NCBI RefSeq assembly: GCF_030718995.1
Contig: NZ_CP132204.1
Coordinates: 434,001 to 498,000, forward strand
Direction: 5' to 3'
Length of the DNA stretch: 64,000 nucleotides
From: Arthrobacter oryzae
Lineage (GTDB): Bacteria > Actinomycetota > Actinomycetes > Actinomycetales > Micrococcaceae
Below are positions 1-8,674 of the stretch, piece by piece (the stretch's first letter is position 1; the number at the start of each line of letters is the position of its first letter). The notes below the pieces were generated by a model that worked only from the letters and a program-made list of their open reading frames with translations, was not told the origin of the DNA and made no database searches. A program made the position numbers and the translations under genes.

Positions 1-2
1 GA

Positions 3-1262
3 TTTACCCTCGGAATTGCCGCCATCATCTTCCTCCAGCAAGTGCCGCTGGCCACGGGAACAGCCGGCATCCCGGGCCACAACACCCTCATTGCGGCGGT
101 CGAGGCCGCCTCCGGGGCCGCATTTCCCACCGTCGTCCAGACCCTCGCCGTGGTGGCGGCCGTCGCAGCCATCATGTTCCTGGCGCCCAAGGTCCACAAG
201 TCACTGCCCGCCAGCCTGACCGCCGTGCTACTGGTTACCGTGGCCGCTGAACTGCTCCGCCTGGACATACCCCGAATCGGGGCGCTGCCACATTCCCTGC
301 CGGCCCCTGGCCTGCCGTCGGTCGATCCCGCGGCGCTTGGGGAGCTCCTGCTGCCCGCAGTGTCCATCGCGGCGCTGGCGGCCATTGAGTCGCTCCTCTC
401 GGCCCGCGTTGCGGCCGGAATGGTGGGGCCGGACGGCAGGCCCGGCGGCCGTTACAGTCCGGACCGGGAACTGAGCGGGCAGGGGCTGGCATCCATCGCA
501 GCCGGCCTGTTCGGCGGCATGCCCGCGACAGGCGCCATTGCCCGTTCCGCGGTCAACGTCCGCTCCGGCGCGAAGACCCGGCTGGCCGCCGTGGTCCACG
601 CCCTGGTGCTGTTGGCCATCATCTACCTCGCTGCAGGGATGGTGGGGCGCATTCCGCTGGCCGTGCTGGGCGGAGTCCTGATGGTCACGGCGACGCGGAT
701 GGTCTCCACCCGGACGGTCAACGCCATTCTCCGGTCCACCCGTGCGGACGCGGCGGTGTTCATCCTCACTGCCCTCATCACCGTGGCCTTCGACCTGATC
801 GTCGCCATCCAGATCGGCCTGGCTGCCGCGGCACTGCTGACCCTTCGGAAGTTTGCCTCGCTGAGCGGTGTCCGCCGGGAGCCCATTACAGGCGCAGCGG
901 CCGACGGTGATTCGCACATCGCAATCTTCCGGCTCGACGGCGCCATGTTCTTCGGGGCGGCGGAACGGATCCTGCAGGAGATCAGCGAGGTGAAGGACAT
1001 CCAGGTGGCCATCATCCGCTTGTCGCAGGTGCGGATGCTGGACGCCACGGGCGCCCATGCCCTGGTGGAAGTAATCTCAGCTTTGGAACTGCGGGGAATC
1101 ACCGTACTGCTGAAGGGTGTCCGGCCGGAGCACCTGGAACTGGTGACGAACGTGGGTGTGATCCGTTCCCTCCGGCACCACAAGCACCTCTTCACTACGC
1201 TCCCGGCGGCCGTGGAGCACGCCCGCAGCCATGTCCTGCGGAACGCCGCCGTTAGCGCCTGA
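3..1262 (+). CDS. SulP-family anion transporter with C-terminal STAS domain (5' end outside window)
   Basis: The reading frame is open from the first bases of the window, so this is the C-terminal 419 or so residues of a longer protein. Several hydrophobic membrane segments come first. The segment 'GMPATGAIARSAVNVRSGAKT' region around nt 517-580 is typical of the conserved SulP core. The last ~110 residues, from about nt 900, read as a cytoplasmic STAS domain, including 'VRMLDATGAHALVEV'. SulP proteins move sulfate, bicarbonate or related anions; the substrate cannot be told from sequence. The stop overlaps the convergent small gene by 11 bp. Confident in family, not in substrate. Confidence 0.9.
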   Translation, partial: FTLGIAAIIFLQQVPLATGTAGIPGHNTLIAAVEAASGAAFPTVVQTLAVVAAVAAIMFLAPKVHKSLPASLTAVLLVTVAAELLRLDIPRIGALPHSLPAPGLPSVDPAALGELLLPAVSIAALAAIESLLSARVAAGMVGPDGRPGGRYSPDRELSGQGLASIAAGLFGGMPATGAIARSAVNVRSGAKTRLAAVVHALVLLAIIYLAAGMVGRIPLAVLGGVLMVTATRMVSTRTVNAILRSTRADAAVFILTALITVAFDLIVAIQIGLAAAALLTLRKFASLSGVRREPITGAAADGDSHIAIFRLDGAMFFGAAERILQEISEVKDIQVAIIRLSQVRMLDATGAHALVEVISALELRGITVLLKGVRPEHLELVTNVGVIRSLRHHKHLFTTLPAAVEHARSHVLRNAAVSA

Positions 1263-1476
1263 GGTTCTTCCGGATCTGCTGGCCCCGCACCACGATCCCG
1301 ACAACGTGCAGGACGAGACCGACGCCGATCACCGGAAGTGAGGCCACCGCCAGGCCCTGGTTTCCCGAGGTGTTGCCCACCAGGTTCAGGACAATGCCCG
1401 CGGCGATCAGGCCCATGGCGCTGAAGACGAGCACCTTGTAGGCGGTGGATGCGGTTGCCCAGAATTCGTTCAGCAC
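1252..1476 (-). CDS. Small two-helix membrane protein, unknown function
   Basis: 74 residues from a GTG start. Two hydrophobic stretches (about residues 14-36 and 42-62) are separated by a short polar loop, and the C-terminus is basic (RGQQIRKNLRR), suggesting an N-in/C-in hairpin in the membrane. It resembles the short actinobacterial proteins grouped as DUF3188, but I assign that only tentatively. It converges on and overlaps the end of the SulP gene by 11 bp. No function can be stated. Confidence 0.6.
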   Translation of the reverse strand: MLNEFWATASTAYKVLVFSAMGLIAAGIVLNLVGNTSGNQGLAVASLPVIGVGLVLHVVGIVVRGQQIRKNLRR

Positions 1477-1507
1477 CGTGCCATTCTACGGGTCAGATGC
1501 GCGGAGG

Positions 1508-2482
1508 TTAGAACAAAGATTCCTGCACGGCCGGGACCTCAGAGGTGTGGTGGTCTCCGAGTTCCACGGTCCGTGCCTTCAGCCTCCCGAGGTTCACCAC
1601 GAACTCCAACTCCGAGCCATCCAGGGCTGCCACCGCGATGCTGCCGCTCACCGCGGTAATCCGGAATCCGTGTCCGCCGGCTCCCAAATCATGCGGGTAG
1701 GCATGCCTCGCCCCGGGCCTGCATGCCCCGTCCGCAAGCCCAGGGCGGACCCACCGTTCGTCCACCACGTCGAAGCCCTCGACGCCGGCGCACGCCAGCA
1801 ATGCCCGGGCCTCACCGGCCAGCCGCCGGTTCAGTTCATCAAGTTCGACGCCGGGCACCGGGGCCACCAGCGCGGCGGCCTTGGCTGCCGAACGGACCTG
1901 CTGCGGCAGCCCTGCGTCGCGCGTCAGCATGTCTTCCAGGATCCGGACCACCCTGCCGTCGTCGGCTCGGGCCACATACCGGGCCACCACGGCACCCTGT
2001 TCTGCCAGCCGGTTCCATTTCCGCAGGTTCGAGGCCGTGCCGACCTTGCTGGCGCCGCCGGCGAACGTTGCCACATACAGCCAGTGCTCCTGCATCAGGT
2101 AGGCGCGAAGCCCCTGCGGAACACCTCCGCCGCGGTGGAAGTCGTGGATGAGCCGGAAGTCGTCCATCACGAAGCAGCGCTCGCACTGGCTTCCCCTGGC
2201 GGCCGGTGCCTGGGCCCGGCAAAGAACGTGGTCCCGGTCGGCCGGACCGTGCACCTTATGGTGCCCCAGGCAGGCCTTGCCGCCGGCGGCGACGCTGAAG
2301 CCCAGGCGGCTGCCGGCGTCGAGCGCCAGTTCCCTGAAACGCCCGGAACGGTCCTGCAGGCGCATCACCGGTGTGCCGCCGTCGCGGCGGGCCGGCCCTC
2401 CGCCGGACGGCCGGCCCGCCGGGGAACCGGGCGGCGCACCATCCCAAAAGACCCCGTGGACCAGATAGCGGGTATCGGTCAC
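1508..2482 (-). CDS. DUF2797 family protein
   Basis: 324 residues. The GTG start is supported by AAGGAG seven or so bases upstream. Cys/His positions that could bind metal occur near residues 80-103 (CLGHHKVHGP, then LCRAQ and CERCFV). The segment 'LYVATFAGGASKVGTASNLR' around residues 131-150, followed by a W-x-R-L-x-E-Q-G-A motif, is characteristic of DUF2797 proteins. The family is found in actinobacteria and gammaproteobacteria and has no established function; a nucleic-acid role has been suspected because of the zinc-ribbon-like Cys pattern. The downstream neighbour (CitE-like) is on the same strand 36 bp upstream, but no functional link is obvious. Confidence 0.75.
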   Translation of the reverse strand: MTDTRYLVHGVFWDGAPPGSPAGRPSGGGPARRDGGTPVMRLQDRSGRFRELALDAGSRLGFSVAAGGKACLGHHKVHGPADRDHVLCRAQAPAARGSQCERCFVMDDFRLIHDFHRGGGVPQGLRAYLMQEHWLYVATFAGGASKVGTASNLRKWNRLAEQGAVVARYVARADDGRVVRILEDMLTRDAGLPQQVRSAAKAAALVAPVPGVELDELNRRLAGEARALLACAGVEGFDVVDERWVRPGLADGACRPGARHAYPHDLGAGGHGFRITAVSGSIAVAALDGSELEFVVNLGRLKARTVELGDHHTSEVPAVQESLF

Positions 2483-2518
2483 GGGGTCTCCTTGGGCTGG
2501 CGGCTTTGCTTCCGGGCG

Positions 2519-3388
2519 CTACAGCGCGGGCTGCACCCCAAAGGCTACCGCGAGCTTCATGATCTTTTCGGCGCGGCCCAGGCGCGGCAGGTCGGAACCG
2601 TCGCGGATCACGCGGCCGCTGGCCTCAAAGTCGGCCATGAAGTCCGTGGCCCAGGCGACGTCGGACGGCGTCGGGCTGATGACTTCATTGATGACGGGAG
2701 TCTGGTCGATGGCCAGGCACAGCTTGCCGGTCATGCCCATCATCACGGTGATGCCGGTCTGCTCACGCAGGATCGGGTGGCTCGTGCCCACGGTGGGTCC
2801 GTCGATGGGGCCCGGCAGGTTGCCCACACGGCTGGCCACTACGAGCTTGGCGCGCGGGTAGGCCATGGCCTCCTGCGTGTTTGCCATGCCGGTATCGCGG
2901 CGGAAGTCGCCGGACCCGAAGGCGAGGCGGAACGCGCCCTGGGCCTTGGCGATATTGTTCGCTTCCTCGATGCCGACGGCGGACTCCACCAGCGCAATCA
3001 CGGGGGTCTGGCCGTCCATGCGGTGGAAGCTCTCCGTAACCTGGTCCGCTGACTCGGTCTTCGCCAGCATGACGCCCAGCAGGCCGGGCGTGCCGCGGAG
3101 CCCGGCAAGGTCGCTCGCCCAGAACGGGCTGGTGGCGTCGTTGATGCGGACCCAGGCCTTGCCACCGGCGGTCAGCCAGTTGATCACGTGTTCGCGGGCC
3201 GTGTCCTTCTGCGAGGGATCCACGGCATCTTCGATGTCCAGGATGATCGAATCCGCGCGCGAGATGGCCGAGACGTCAAAAAGCTCAGGCTTCATTGCGT
3301 TCACCAAAAGCCACGAACGGGCAATTTCGGCGGGGATGTTTCGTTCGGGCCGTACGGTGTCGACGGCAGCGGAGGTAGAGGTGGTCAT
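2519..3388 (-). CDS. HpcH/HpaI aldolase / CitE-like lyase
   Basis: 289 residues from the ATG at 3388. The frame stays open to a GTG at 3412, but the MTTSTS start is the more usual form. A GGAG lies only a couple of bases before this ATG, so the start is not certain. Family signatures are 'DSIILDIEDAVDPSQKD' (metal-binding Asp/Glu and the substrate-facing region), 'KAWVRIND', 'LAKTES' and 'IALVESAVGIEEA' (second acidic ligand). Such proteins cleave or condense acyl-CoA thioesters (citramalyl-, malyl-, beta-methylmalyl-CoA) or act as stand-alone lyases; the substrate is not predictable. It lies divergent from the sulfonate-type ABC operon. Confidence 0.85.
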   Translation of the reverse strand: MTTSTSAAVDTVRPERNIPAEIARSWLLVNAMKPELFDVSAISRADSIILDIEDAVDPSQKDTAREHVINWLTAGGKAWVRINDATSPFWASDLAGLRGTPGLLGVMLAKTESADQVTESFHRMDGQTPVIALVESAVGIEEANNIAKAQGAFRLAFGSGDFRRDTGMANTQEAMAYPRAKLVVASRVGNLPGPIDGPTVGTSHPILREQTGITVMMGMTGKLCLAIDQTPVINEVISPTPSDVAWATDFMADFEASGRVIRDGSDLPRLGRAEKIMKLAVAFGVQPAL

Positions 3389-3444
3389 ACTCCTACCGTA
3401 TCCGCCCGGCACGCCCTAACGCTAAGTAACAGCGGTTCGTCCTG

Positions 3445-3581
3445 GAACAATACCGCGAACAATACGACCAAAATCCGGCACGGCAGGCGCGTCAAACTCC
3501 TTCACGCGCCGTTACCGGGCGAAACCGGGCGTCTTGTGACCCGGAGTTTCCTCCTGTTTCCGCTCATTTCCGCGGGTTTCC
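3445..3581. promoter_or_regulatory. Repeat-rich control region between divergent CitE-like gene and ABC operon
   Basis: This lies in the ~310-bp gap between the two divergent start codons. Three sets of short direct repeats are visible. GAACAATAC occurs at 3445-3453 and 3457-3465. ACCGGGCG occurs at 3514-3521 and 3524-3531, with a 10-bp period. TTTCC units begin at 3547, 3557, 3567 and 3577, exactly 10 bp apart. Spacing of one helical turn suggests cooperative regulator binding on one face of the DNA. The regulator is unknown and no regulator gene lies next to it. No clear -35/-10 pair could be assigned. Confidence 0.45.
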
Positions 3582-3701
3582 CGGCGTGACAGCAGCGCTT
3601 TTCCTTGCCCGGAAGGTGCGCTTACATCGTTCCAGCGGCAGGCAAACGGCCATCGCCGCTTCAATCCAAGACTTCCCCGATGCTTCACAAAGGAACCCCG
3701 A

Positions 3702-4727
3702 ATGAAACGACACCTGACCATCATGAGTGCCGCGGCCGCCGTCGTCATCGCGATGACGGTGTCGGGCTGCGGGGGCAGCGCAGAAGCCGGTGCCGGCGGC
3801 GCTGCCGCAGGCGCCACCGAGGTGAAGGAGCTCCGCTACCAGGGCTGGGCCAACACCGTGACGCTTCCGGAGCTGGCCCAGGACCTCGGCTACCTCGGCG
3901 ACGTCAAGCTGAACTGGGTGGGCAACACCATCAGCGGTCCGCAGGACATCCAGTCGGCAGCCACCGGTCAGACTGACTTTGGCGGCGCGTTCGCCGGCGC
4001 GGTGGTCAAGCTGGTGGAAGCCGGAGCCCCCGTGAAGGCTGTCATCAACTACTACGGCGAAGACGAGAAGACCTTCAACGGCTTCTACGTCAAGGAGGAC
4101 AGCCCCATCCGCACCGCCAGGGACTTCATCGGCAAGAAGATCGCGGTGAACACGCTCGGGGCGCACGCGGACGCCGTCATCAACACCTACCTGCAGAAGA
4201 ACGGCCTGAGCGCCGAGGAAATCAAGCAGGTCCAGCTGGTGGTGGTCCCGCCCAACGACACCGAGGAGGCCATCCGACGAGGCCAGGTGGACGCGGGTTC
4301 GCTGGGCGGAGTCCTGCAGGATAAAGCGATCGCCAACGGCGGCCTGCGCTCAGTGTTCAGCGACGCCGAACTCTTCGGAACGTTCGCCGGCGGGCCCTAC
4401 GTGCTGCGCACCGACTTCATCGCGAAAAACCCCAACACCACCCGGACGTTCACCACCGGGGTAGCGAAGGCCATCGAGTGGGAGCGGACCACACCGCGCG
4501 AAGAGGTGATCGCCCGCTTCACCAAGATCCTGCAGGAGCGCGGCCGCAACGAGAACCCGGCGGCCCTCCAGTACTGGAAGAGCGTGGGCGTTCCCGCCAA
4601 GGGCGAGATCAAGGATGAGGACTTCACCCGCTGGGGCAAATGGCTGAAGGACACCGGCATCGTCAAAGGCGAACTGGACCCGAAGAAGCTGTACACCAAC
4701 GAGTTCAACGGGCTGGTGAACGGATGA
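3702..4727 (+). CDS. ABC transporter substrate-binding lipoprotein (NitT/TauT/SsuA type)
   Basis: 341 residues with a lipoprotein signal peptide: MKRH, a hydrophobic stretch and the lipobox V-S-G-C with Cys at residue 24. The mature part has the two-lobed type-2 periplasmic-binding pattern of the NMT1/SsuA family ('GWANTVTLPELAQDLGYL', 'GQTDFGGAFAGAVVKLVEAGAPVK', 'FIGKKIAVNTLGAHAD'). An AAAGGA ribosome site precedes the ATG. It is the first gene of an operon with ATPase, permease and an alpha-ketoglutarate dioxygenase, which points to alkylsulfonates or sulfate esters as ligands. That substrate is inferred from context only. Confidence 0.88.
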   Translation: MKRHLTIMSAAAAVVIAMTVSGCGGSAEAGAGGAAAGATEVKELRYQGWANTVTLPELAQDLGYLGDVKLNWVGNTISGPQDIQSAATGQTDFGGAFAGAVVKLVEAGAPVKAVINYYGEDEKTFNGFYVKEDSPIRTARDFIGKKIAVNTLGAHADAVINTYLQKNGLSAEEIKQVQLVVVPPNDTEEAIRRGQVDAGSLGGVLQDKAIANGGLRSVFSDAELFGTFAGGPYVLRTDFIAKNPNTTRTFTTGVAKAIEWERTTPREEVIARFTKILQERGRNENPAALQYWKSVGVPAKGEIKDEDFTRWGKWLKDTGIVKGELDPKKLYTNEFNGLVNG

Positions 4728-4782
4728 CCGCCGCCGCCAGCACCAGCATCTGCAGCACTGCCAGCAACACGGAAGGAGAATC

Positions 4783-5673
4783 ATGACCCCGAAAATCAGC
4801 CTCCGGAACGTCACGAAGGAATTCGCGGTGCGCCAGGGCAAAGCGACCACGAAGCAAGCCGGCCCGTCCGTGCTGACCGCCCTGGATGACCTCAGCCTGG
4901 ACGTCGCCGCCGGCGAGTTCCTCACGCTGGTGGGTCCCAGCGGTTCGGGCAAGACCACGCTGCTGGACCTGCTGGCCGGCCTGTCCCGGCCCACCTCGGG
5001 AACAGTGCTGGTGGACGGCGTGGAAGTGACCGGACCAGGTCCGGACCGCGCCGTGGTCTTCCAGCAGTACGCGCTCTTCCCCTGGCGCACTGCCTCGGCC
5101 AACGTCTCCATCGGCCTGGAGAACTCCGGCCTTTCCCGGAAGGAGCGGGCCGCAAAGGCCAGCGAGTTCCTGGACCTGGTGGGGCTGGCGGGGTTCGAGG
5201 ACCGTTACCCGCATGAACTGTCCGGCGGTATGAAGCAGCGCGTGGCCATCGCCAGGAGCCTCGCCTATGAGCCGGACATCCTGCTGATGGACGAACCGTT
5301 CGCCGCCCTGGATGCGCAGACCCGCGAGCAGCTCCAGGACGAACTGCTGCGGATCTGGAAGGCCACGGGCAAGACCATCGTCTTCATCACCCATGGCATC
5401 GACGAGGCCGTGTACCTGGGCCAGCGCGTGGCCGTGCTCAGCGCCCGGCCCGGCCGGCTCAAGGAGTTCGTGGACATCAACATTCCGGACCGGGACGGCG
5501 GGGACGATGTGCGCTCCCACCCGGCGTTCGTGGAGCACCGGCACCAGGTCTGGTCCCTCCTGCACGACGAGGTCCGCCTCGCGCAGGACTCCGGACACCG
5601 CAAGATCCTCCCCGACGGGACCGCCCCGGACGAACAGCCCGTCGAACAACCCCAGGAAAGGAGTGCTGCCTGA
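4783..5673 (+). CDS. ABC transporter ATP-binding protein (SsuB/TauB type)
   Basis: 296 residues. Walker A is GPSGSGKTT (about residues 50-58), the signature is LSGGMKQRVAIA (about 146-157), Walker B is ILLMDEPFAALD (about 166-177), and the switch His lies in FITHGIDEA. The N-terminal 25 residues are longer than usual for SsuB. A good GGAGAA ribosome site precedes the ATG. Its stop codon overlaps the start of the permease (TGATG), so the two are translationally coupled. It energises uptake of the ligand delivered by the preceding lipoprotein. Confidence 0.93.
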   Translation: MTPKISLRNVTKEFAVRQGKATTKQAGPSVLTALDDLSLDVAAGEFLTLVGPSGSGKTTLLDLLAGLSRPTSGTVLVDGVEVTGPGPDRAVVFQQYALFPWRTASANVSIGLENSGLSRKERAAKASEFLDLVGLAGFEDRYPHELSGGMKQRVAIARSLAYEPDILLMDEPFAALDAQTREQLQDELLRIWKATGKTIVFITHGIDEAVYLGQRVAVLSARPGRLKEFVDINIPDRDGGDDVRSHPAFVEHRHQVWSLLHDEVRLAQDSGHRKILPDGTAPDEQPVEQPQERSAA

Positions 5674-6587
5674 TGAGCGCTGTGCTGACCCGACCGCCCG
5701 AGACGGCTGCCGCCGTCGAACGTCCCGTCCCGGGGGGAAAAGCAAAGAACGGACCGTCCGGTCCGGACAACGGACACCGTCCGACGCCGGCAGCCCGGTT
5801 CGGCGGCGCAGCCCGCCTCGCCGGACGGGCCGGGTGGAAATCCCTCGCCGTGCTGCTGTTCCTCGCGTTGTGGGAACTGGGCCCGACATACCTGGCAAGC
5901 CCCGCCACCCGGGTGTTCCTGCCGCCGCTGCACGAAGTCCTGGCGGCCGGGGCAAAGCTGCTGGAGGCCGGGCAGCTGCAGAACCACCTGCAGGCGAGCC
6001 TCACCCGCTCGGTGTCCGGGTTCAGCATCGCGGTGGTATCCGCCGTCGTGCTGGGGCTGCTGATCGCCTGGTACGGCTGGCTGAGCTCCTTCCTGAACCC
6101 GCTGCTGGAACTGTTCCGCAACACGGCGACCTTGGCCCTGCTGCCGGTGTTCACGCTGCTGCTGGGCATCGGCGAAGAATCGAAGATCACCATCGTGGCG
6201 TACGCGGCGTTCTTCCCGGTCCTCCTGAACACCATCGCCGGCGTCCGCACCGTGGACCCGCTGCTCATCCGGGCCGCGCGGTCGCTGGGGCTGAACAGCT
6301 TCCGGCTGTTCCAGAAGGTCATCCTGCCTTCCGCGGTACCCACGGTCTTCACGGGCATCCGGATGGCTGGCACATCCTCCATCCTGGTGCTGATCGCCGC
6401 CGAAATGGTGGGGGCCAAAGCCGGCCTGGGCTACCTGATCGTGAATTCCCAGATGAGCTTCCTCATCCCGGACATGTACGCGGGCATCCTCACCGTTTCC
6501 ATCCTGGGGCTGGCCGTCAACGTCCTCCTCGTGGCCCTGGAGCGGCACTTCTCCCGCTGGCGCACCGCCGTCGGCTCCGGCAACTGA
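5673..6587 (+). CDS. ABC transporter permease (SsuC/TauC type)
   Basis: 304 residues. A ~50-residue polar, Pro/Gly-rich N-terminal extension precedes about six membrane helices. The EAA-like loop that contacts the ATPase is visible as 'LLIRAARSLGLNSFRLFQKVILPSAVP' (about residues 206-232), continuing into a typical BPD_transp_1 domain. The start codon overlaps the stop of the ATPase gene. It forms the membrane channel of the sulfonate-type importer. The N-terminal extension is unusual compared with the ~250-residue SsuC norm. Confidence 0.92.
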   Translation: MSAVLTRPPETAAAVERPVPGGKAKNGPSGPDNGHRPTPAARFGGAARLAGRAGWKSLAVLLFLALWELGPTYLASPATRVFLPPLHEVLAAGAKLLEAGQLQNHLQASLTRSVSGFSIAVVSAVVLGLLIAWYGWLSSFLNPLLELFRNTATLALLPVFTLLLGIGEESKITIVAYAAFFPVLLNTIAGVRTVDPLLIRAARSLGLNSFRLFQKVILPSAVPTVFTGIRMAGTSSILVLIAAEMVGAKAGLGYLIVNSQMSFLIPDMYAGILTVSILGLAVNVLLVALERHFSRWRTAVGSGN

Positions 6588-6626
6588 CCAATTCACCTGC
6601 ACCATCAACCAGTAAGGAATAAAGCA

Positions 6627-7547
6627 ATGACCACCATCACCGAAACCAAGCTCGAATTCGCCAAGCTCGGCTCCCGGATCGGGGCTGAAATCCGCGGACT
6701 GGACCTGAGCGGGGACCTCTCCCCCGGCACTGTGGCCCGGATCCGCGAGGCTTTGAACGAACACAAGGCCCTGGTGTTCCGCGAGGCGAACATCCGCACG
6801 GACGAGGAGCAGGTGAAGTTCGCCAGCCACTTCGGACCGCTGACGAAGGCGCACCCCACCGTGGCCTCCGTGGAGGGCGAAGAGAACGTCCTGCCCGTGG
6901 ACAGCGAGAACGGTTCGGCCAACAACTGGCACACGGACGTCACGTTCGTGGTGAACCCGCCGCAGGCATCCACGCTTCGCAGCATCGATCTTCCGGCGTA
7001 CGGCGGCGAAACGCTGATCGCGTCCTCGGCCGGCGCCTACCGCGACCTTCCGGACGAGCTGCGGAACTTCGCGGACACTCTCTGGGCGATCCACACCAAC
7101 GACTACGACTACTCGGTGCCGAAGAACCTGGAGCACCAGAACGCCGAGGAACGCCGCAAGGAGTTCACCCGGCTGAAGTTCGAGACGGCCCACCCGGTGG
7201 TCCGGGTCCACCCCCTGACCGGCGAGCGCGGATTGTTCATTGGGGGCTTCGCGCAGCGGCTGCGGATCGTGGGACTGTCCAACACAGAGTCCAGGGACAT
7301 CATCCGGCTGCTGCAGGCGTACGTCACGCGCCCGGAGAATGTGGTGCGGGTGAACTGGGAGCCGAACCAGGTGGTGCTGTTCGACAACCGCATCACCCAG
7401 CACTACGCCCCGGACAACTACGACGGCCAGCCCCGCAAGCTCAACCGTGTGACCATTGCCGGCGACATTCCGGTGGGTGTGGACGGCAAGCCGAGCCAGG
7501 CGCTGAAGGGCGATTCGTCCACGTATTCGGTGGTCGCCCCGGTCTAG
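6627..7547 (+). CDS. TauD/TfdA-family Fe(II)/2-oxoglutarate dioxygenase, AtsK-like
   Basis: 306 residues. The iron-binding facial triad is visible: H-x-D in NWHTDVTF (about residues 97-99) and the distal His in RITQHYAPDNYDG (about 258). The 2-oxoglutarate-binding Arg follows in RKLNRVTI. The tail 'IAGDIPVGVDGKPS' is closer to alkylsulfatase AtsK-type members than to taurine-specific TauD. Such enzymes oxidise the carbon next to the sulfonate or sulfate ester and release sulfite or sulfate. As the fourth gene after an SsuABC-like importer, it likely frees sulfur from the imported compound. The exact substrate is inferred. Confidence 0.87.
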   Translation: MTTITETKLEFAKLGSRIGAEIRGLDLSGDLSPGTVARIREALNEHKALVFREANIRTDEEQVKFASHFGPLTKAHPTVASVEGEENVLPVDSENGSANNWHTDVTFVVNPPQASTLRSIDLPAYGGETLIASSAGAYRDLPDELRNFADTLWAIHTNDYDYSVPKNLEHQNAEERRKEFTRLKFETAHPVVRVHPLTGERGLFIGGFAQRLRIVGLSNTESRDIIRLLQAYVTRPENVVRVNWEPNQVVLFDNRITQHYAPDNYDGQPRKLNRVTIAGDIPVGVDGKPSQALKGDSSTYSVVAPV

Positions 7548-7554
7548 TGTCCTC

Positions 7555-7622
7555 ACCCAACTAGGTCGCAGTTAATGTCGTTATGAGCGCTCATAACGAC
7601 ATTAACTGCGACCTAGTTGGGT
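7555..7622. repeat. Family A palindromic repeat, copy 1: perfect 68-bp palindrome
   Basis: Every base of 7555-7588 pairs with 7589-7622, with no central loop. The arm starts ACCCAACTAGGTCGCAGTTA and the centre is GAGCGCTC. It lies 7 bp after the stop of the dioxygenase gene and 26 bp before the end of the convergent aldo/keto reductase gene. It could form a 34-bp hairpin in either transcript and may act as a bidirectional terminator, although it lacks a T-run. A related copy is at 29337-29402. Confidence 0.9.
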
Positions 7623-7648
7623 TAAGCGGGCACGTGGGCGGGCCGGGT

Positions 7649-8674
7649 TTAGGGGATGTTGCTCCCCCGGGCCGTGACCCACAGTTTGTACCATTCGGCG
7701 CGGGTCATGGCGGCGGCAACATGGGCCGCTCCGGCACAGGCCCGGATGCGGTCCGGGTTGGCCGAGCCGACCACCGGAGCGATCCCGGCCGGGTGCCGCA
7801 TCAGCCACCCCAGGAGGATGGCCTCACGGGTGGTCCCCTTGGCCACCGCCATCCCGGCGACGAGCTCCGCCGTGGCGGCCTCGGCCGGCGTCGGGCTTTC
7901 CGGCGGGGCGCCGGTGTAATGTCCGCGGGCCAGCGCCCCGTAGGCCTGGAGGGTGATCCCCTGCCGGGTGCAGAACTCCACGGTGCCGTGCGGGAAGCTG
8001 TAATCCAGCCCCTCCGCATGGTTCACCAGCACGGCGCTTTCCAGCCAGGCGCGTTTCAGCAGGCTCATCTCCAGCTGGTTGGCCACCACCGGAGTTTCCA
8101 GGCGGTCCTGCAGCGCTTCGATCTGCGGGGCGGACATGTTGGACACACCCACCTGCCGCACTTTGCCTTCCCGCATCAACTGTCCGACGGCGGACGCCAC
8201 CTCGGCGGGGTCCGCCAGCGGGTCAGGGCGGTGCAGCAGGAGGACATCGACATACTCGGTCTTCAACCGCTTGAGGCTGCCGTTGACCCGCTCGAGGATC
8301 CCGTCGCGACTCAGGTCGTAGTGCGTCTCCAGCCCCTGCTCGTTGAGCCGGATCCCGCACTTGGTCTGCAGCCGGATCCGTTCCCGGAGCCCCGGCGTAA
8401 TCGCCAGGACCTCACCGAAGACGGCCTCGGACTTGCCCGCGCGGTAAATGTCCGCATGGTCGAACAGCGTGATGCCGGAATCCAGTGCAGCGTCGATCGC
8501 CGCAGCTGCCTGTTCAACATGCCGAGGTTCGTACGGCTCAGCGGACCAGCTGCCGCCCAGCCCCATGCAGCCGTAGATCAGCTCCTGGCCGGCCCTGGGG
8601 GCAACGCCGGGCAGGCCGGACGCGGGGGTCTCCCCCTGCGCCCGGTCTGCCTGCCCACTCACGGAAGTGCTCAC
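7649..8674 (-). CDS. Aldo/keto reductase (YdhF-like)
   Basis: 341 residues from a GTG start that overlaps the stop of the upstream alpha-glucosidase (GTGA), so it is translated as the last gene of the alpha-glucoside cluster. The catalytic tetrad is recognisable: Asp and Tyr in FDHADIYRAGKSE (about residues 91-103), Lys in LQTKCGI, and His in LLLHRPDP. The C-terminal 'GSANPDRI' segment fits NADPH binding. The first ~30 residues are a variable extension. A physiological substrate in sugar metabolism is possible but not shown. Confidence 0.88.
   Translation of the reverse strand: MSTSVSGQADRAQGETPASGLPGVAPRAGQELIYGCMGLGGSWSAEPYEPRHVEQAAAAIDAALDSGITLFDHADIYRAGKSEAVFGEVLAITPGLRERIRLQTKCGIRLNEQGLETHYDLSRDGILERVNGSLKRLKTEYVDVLLLHRPDPLADPAEVASAVGQLMREGKVRQVGVSNMSAPQIEALQDRLETPVVANQLEMSLLKRAWLESAVLVNHAEGLDYSFPHGTVEFCTRQGITLQAYGALARGHYTGAPPESPTPAEAATAELVAGMAVAKGTTREAILLGWLMRHPAGIAPVVGSANPDRIRACAGAAHVAAAMTRAEWYKLWVTARGSNIP

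Noticed and set aside
1445..3052. 535-codon plus-strand open frame over the DUF2797 and CitE-like genes
   Set aside because: Antisense to two genes with clear motifs and ribosome sites; composition is that of a shadow frame.
5265..7556. 763-codon open frame on the minus strand across the ABC/dioxygenase operon
   Set aside because: It is antisense to three well-supported genes, has Arg/Gly/His/Gln-rich composition typical of shadow frames in high-GC DNA, and shows no family motifs.
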